Shown piece by piece: positions 62,204 through 64,000 of a stretch of 64,000 nucleotides of DNA. Every line of letters begins with the position of its first letter. The first letter of the stretch is position 1. Source of the stretch: Gammaproteobacteria bacterium (GTDB lineage: Bacteria; Pseudomonadota; Gammaproteobacteria; UBA6186; Azoamicaceae); NCBI GenBank assembly GCA_013288135.1, contig JABDCL010000001.1:186001-250000 (forward strand), read 5' to 3'. The notes below the pieces were generated by a model. That model was not told the origin of the DNA and did not search any database. It saw only the letters and a list, made by a program, of their open reading frames with translations. The position numbers were made by a program, and so were the translations under genes.

Positions 62204-64000
62204 TTACTGTTGGTCTCCATTAGCACCCTGATTTTTCTGATACGCCATTGCAGCTAAAAGACGCAGTTGTAAAGAAGGTTCCGTCGATAATGGATAGGTG
62301 GTCCAATATTCCCAAGCTTTTTCAGGTTTACCCAATTTAATATGGGCAAGCAAGGAATATCCCAAAATGAGGGATTTATCTGCAAAAGCTTCATTCAAAT
62401 TCAAAAGGCTATTTGACGCTATTGATATCGCAGAATAATCTCGATACACAAGACCTTCAAACAACTTAAGCCAAGCTTGAATACGAGGCGAGGTATTAGC
62501 AATGCATTCATTCATTTTAATTTTATTCCACAGTGCATTAACTTGATGTCTAGGTAAATAAGGCACACTGTATTCCATGATTGCTTTAAGGGAAGTCAAC
62601 CATGCATCCTCACCGATGAGACCCTGACACAGTGCATGATTATTGATAATCTCACTAAGCGCAAAATGACTATTGGGATCATAAGAACGTGTTTTGGGAT
62701 CTTGAACTAGAGTCTTATAAATCCGCATGCCACGTTCAACTCGATAAGAGACAGAAAAAGAGGGATTAGGCGTAATGCTCTGAGGATTCATGGAATTATC
62801 CAAATCCAAAAGCAAAGATAAAGGCAGAGGACTATATTTTAAATCAATCAAATTTGCAGTTTGGGCTAAAAATCTTACTTTATTTGCATTTAAATCTAAA
62901 ACGGGAAAATAATCCGAATTGCTATTGATAGGAAAAGATTCAAAAAATGCTCCTAATGTCTTCCGATCTCCCAATCGATGTAATAATAGATCATCATTGC
63001 TTTTAACATAAACCCGTTCTAATGCTGTTTGCAGTGCCGGGATTGAAAAAATCTTACTGCTGGGAATTTGATTCAAATCCTCTTTGCTTGCAATGATTAA
63101 AAGATCCGTATTATCTGTTAAATACAGTGTATAAAAAGGAAAATGTTGCCCTACAGCCTTTAACACTGAAGCGATAAGAGTTGGTGACAAATCATATAAA
63201 TTAATCCACTGAGCAAAGACACCTTTGGGTGTCAAACTGCGTTTTGCAAGTTGATAAAACTCTTCTGTAAACAAATTGGAAACACCACTGACCCAAGGAT
63301 TAGAAGGCTCAGACATAATTAAATCGTATTGACTTTTAGATCTTGTAAAATAGGATCGTGCATCTTCTAATATCAGATGACTTCGCTTGTCCTCAAAAGT
63401 TAATTTTACTCGTTCTCCAAATAATTTAGCACCTTCTACCACCGCAGGTTCTATTTCAATAGTGTCAACTTGTTCAACGGATGGAATACTCAGAAAAGTA
63501 TGTGTTGACATTCCAGAACCTAAACCAATAACAGCAATTTTTCTTGCTTCTGGAAAGAGTGACCACGAAATCACAGGAAGCATAATTTGCGTGGATTCAT
63601 CGTTACCTGGAGGGCCCTGAAAAGCAATAGAGGCATCTGTTTTTCCATTGGTACTAATACCCAAACTATTCGCCCATTTTACAACAGCGATGGTGGCTGT
63701 TTTTCCGTCTTTGTGGAACACAACTTGATTTTTATCTTCAGTGAGAAGATGTCCTTGTCGAAAAACACCTGAAGCCATTTTAAGAGGATTTAAATGTACA
63801 AAACCCAAGACAGCAACAGAAGAAATAAGAGAAAGTGCACTGGCAGTGACAAAAGAAAGTTGTCGGAAAGTTTTAAAGCATAACCAAAGCATCCCTAGCC
63901 CAAGTCCAATATCAACCAATGCTCCCAATCCAACGCCTGCTTTTAAGCCAAAATTAGGCATTATCCATTGTTGTGCTAATATGGCACCCACAATAGCGCC
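62204..64000 (-). CDS. Spermidine-synthase-like membrane protein, C-terminal part (5' end beyond the window)
   Basis: At least 598 residues are visible; the frame stays open to the window edge. The N-terminal visible part has hydrophobic helices (VGLGALVDIGLGLGMLWLCF, FVTASALSLISSVAVLGFV). It is followed by a spermidine-synthase-like Rossmann domain: KIAVIGLGSGMSTHTFL is the SAM-type motif, VDTIEIEPAVVEGAKLF and EDARSYF come next, and LIMSEPSNPWVSGVSNLFTE is the hallmark of fused MFS/spermidine-synthase proteins. The C-terminal 200 residues are helical. Real aminopropyltransferase activity is doubtful for this group. Confidence 0.85.
   Translation of the reverse strand, partial: GAIVGAILAQQWIMPNFGLKAGVGLGALVDIGLGLGMLWLCFKTFRQLSFVTASALSLISSVAVLGFVHLNPLKMASGVFRQGHLLTEDKNQVVFHKDGKTATIAVVKWANSLGISTNGKTDASIAFQGPPGNDESTQIMLPVISWSLFPEARKIAVIGLGSGMSTHTFLSIPSVEQVDTIEIEPAVVEGAKLFGERVKLTFEDKRSHLILEDARSYFTRSKSQYDLIMSEPSNPWVSGVSNLFTEEFYQLAKRSLTPKGVFAQWINLYDLSPTLIASVLKAVGQHFPFYTLYLTDNTDLLIIASKEDLNQIPSSKIFSIPALQTALERVYVKSNDDLLLHRLGDRKTLGAFFESFPINSNSDYFPVLDLNANKVRFLAQTANLIDLKYSPLPLSLLLDLDNSMNPQSITPNPSFSVSYRVERGMRIYKTLVQDPKTRSYDPNSHFALSEIINNHALCQGLIGEDAWLTSLKAIMEYSVPYLPRHQVNALWNKIKMNECIANTSPRIQAWLKLFEGLVYRDYSAISIASNSLLNLNEAFADKSLILGYSLLAHIKLGKPEKAWEYWTTYPLSTEPSLQLRLLAAMAYQKNQGANGDQQ

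Overview
The window is AT-rich gammaproteobacterial DNA, most likely chromosomal and from the Legionellales (Coxiella/Legionella/Berkiella-like). The evidence is the cell-wall and lipoate gene order at the left end (mrdA-mrdB-mltB-rlpA, then dacA-dat-ybeD-lipB-lipA), the mla and holD-rimI neighbourhoods, LuxR regulators (one with an NTF2-like front end) without a LuxI, and several eukaryote-like, effector-type proteins. The genus is an inference from these features, not from a database match.

Region by region. 1-16.7 kb is core: cell elongation and septal wall genes, lipoylation, a GST-type oxidoreductase, a possible toxin-antitoxin pair, rimI/holD/pssA, murA and the whole mlaFEDCB lipid transport operon. 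16.9-19.5 kb holds two MFS transporters. 19.6-25 kb holds two paralogous, large, repeat-rich proteins with an F-box-like C-terminal motif (candidate host-directed effectors) and a decayed ATPase gene. 25.0-27.55 kb and 41.5-43.84 kb are two diverged copies of one 2.3-2.5 kb segment (GNAT acetyltransferase, LysR regulator, exported rhodanese). They lie as direct repeats on either side of a 14 kb accessory island.

The island is the main discovery. A tight minus-strand operon reads GNAT - alpha-oxoamine synthase - flavin N-hydroxylase (SidA/lysine N6-hydroxylase type) - cupin/methionyl-tRNA-synthetase-like fusion - FAD amine oxidase - Bcr/CflA exporter - (broken) amidase - amino-acid permease. 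N-hydroxylase + cupin-MetRS + FAD oxidase is the hydrazine (N-N bond) forming cassette known from actinomycete natural products such as s56-p1. Here it sits in a probable intracellular gammaproteobacterium with its own PLP enzyme, acyltransferase, truncated desaturase-like protein, exporters and two LuxR-family regulators. A 15-bp motif is shared by two of its promoter regions. I propose an undescribed hydrazine or N-N natural-product pathway.

43.9-51 kb holds an AbiE-type toxin-antitoxin pair in reversed order coupled to a cupin, small enzymes, an AdiC-like permease, tag and fabV. 51-61.9 kb is accessory: an Ala/Pro/Ser-rich protein ending in a polybasic-Cys tail, an EAL protein with degenerate GGDEF, a hydrolase, a large protein with a possible Cys-His-Asp protease triad, a DUF2975/XRE pair, a second AbiEii-type gene, an aminoglycoside-resistance-type 16S rRNA methyltransferase gene with two consecutive in-frame stops, and small metabolic genes. 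The right end has tRNA-Arg(ACG), tRNA-Ser(GCT) and a spermidine-synthase-like gene that runs off the window.

A family of short dispersed repeats (GGTGTCAAATCTTGACATTGGACA-like and GGTGTCNGACACC) is scattered through 19-62 kb. Several times it supplies the last codons and stop codon of the neighbouring gene.
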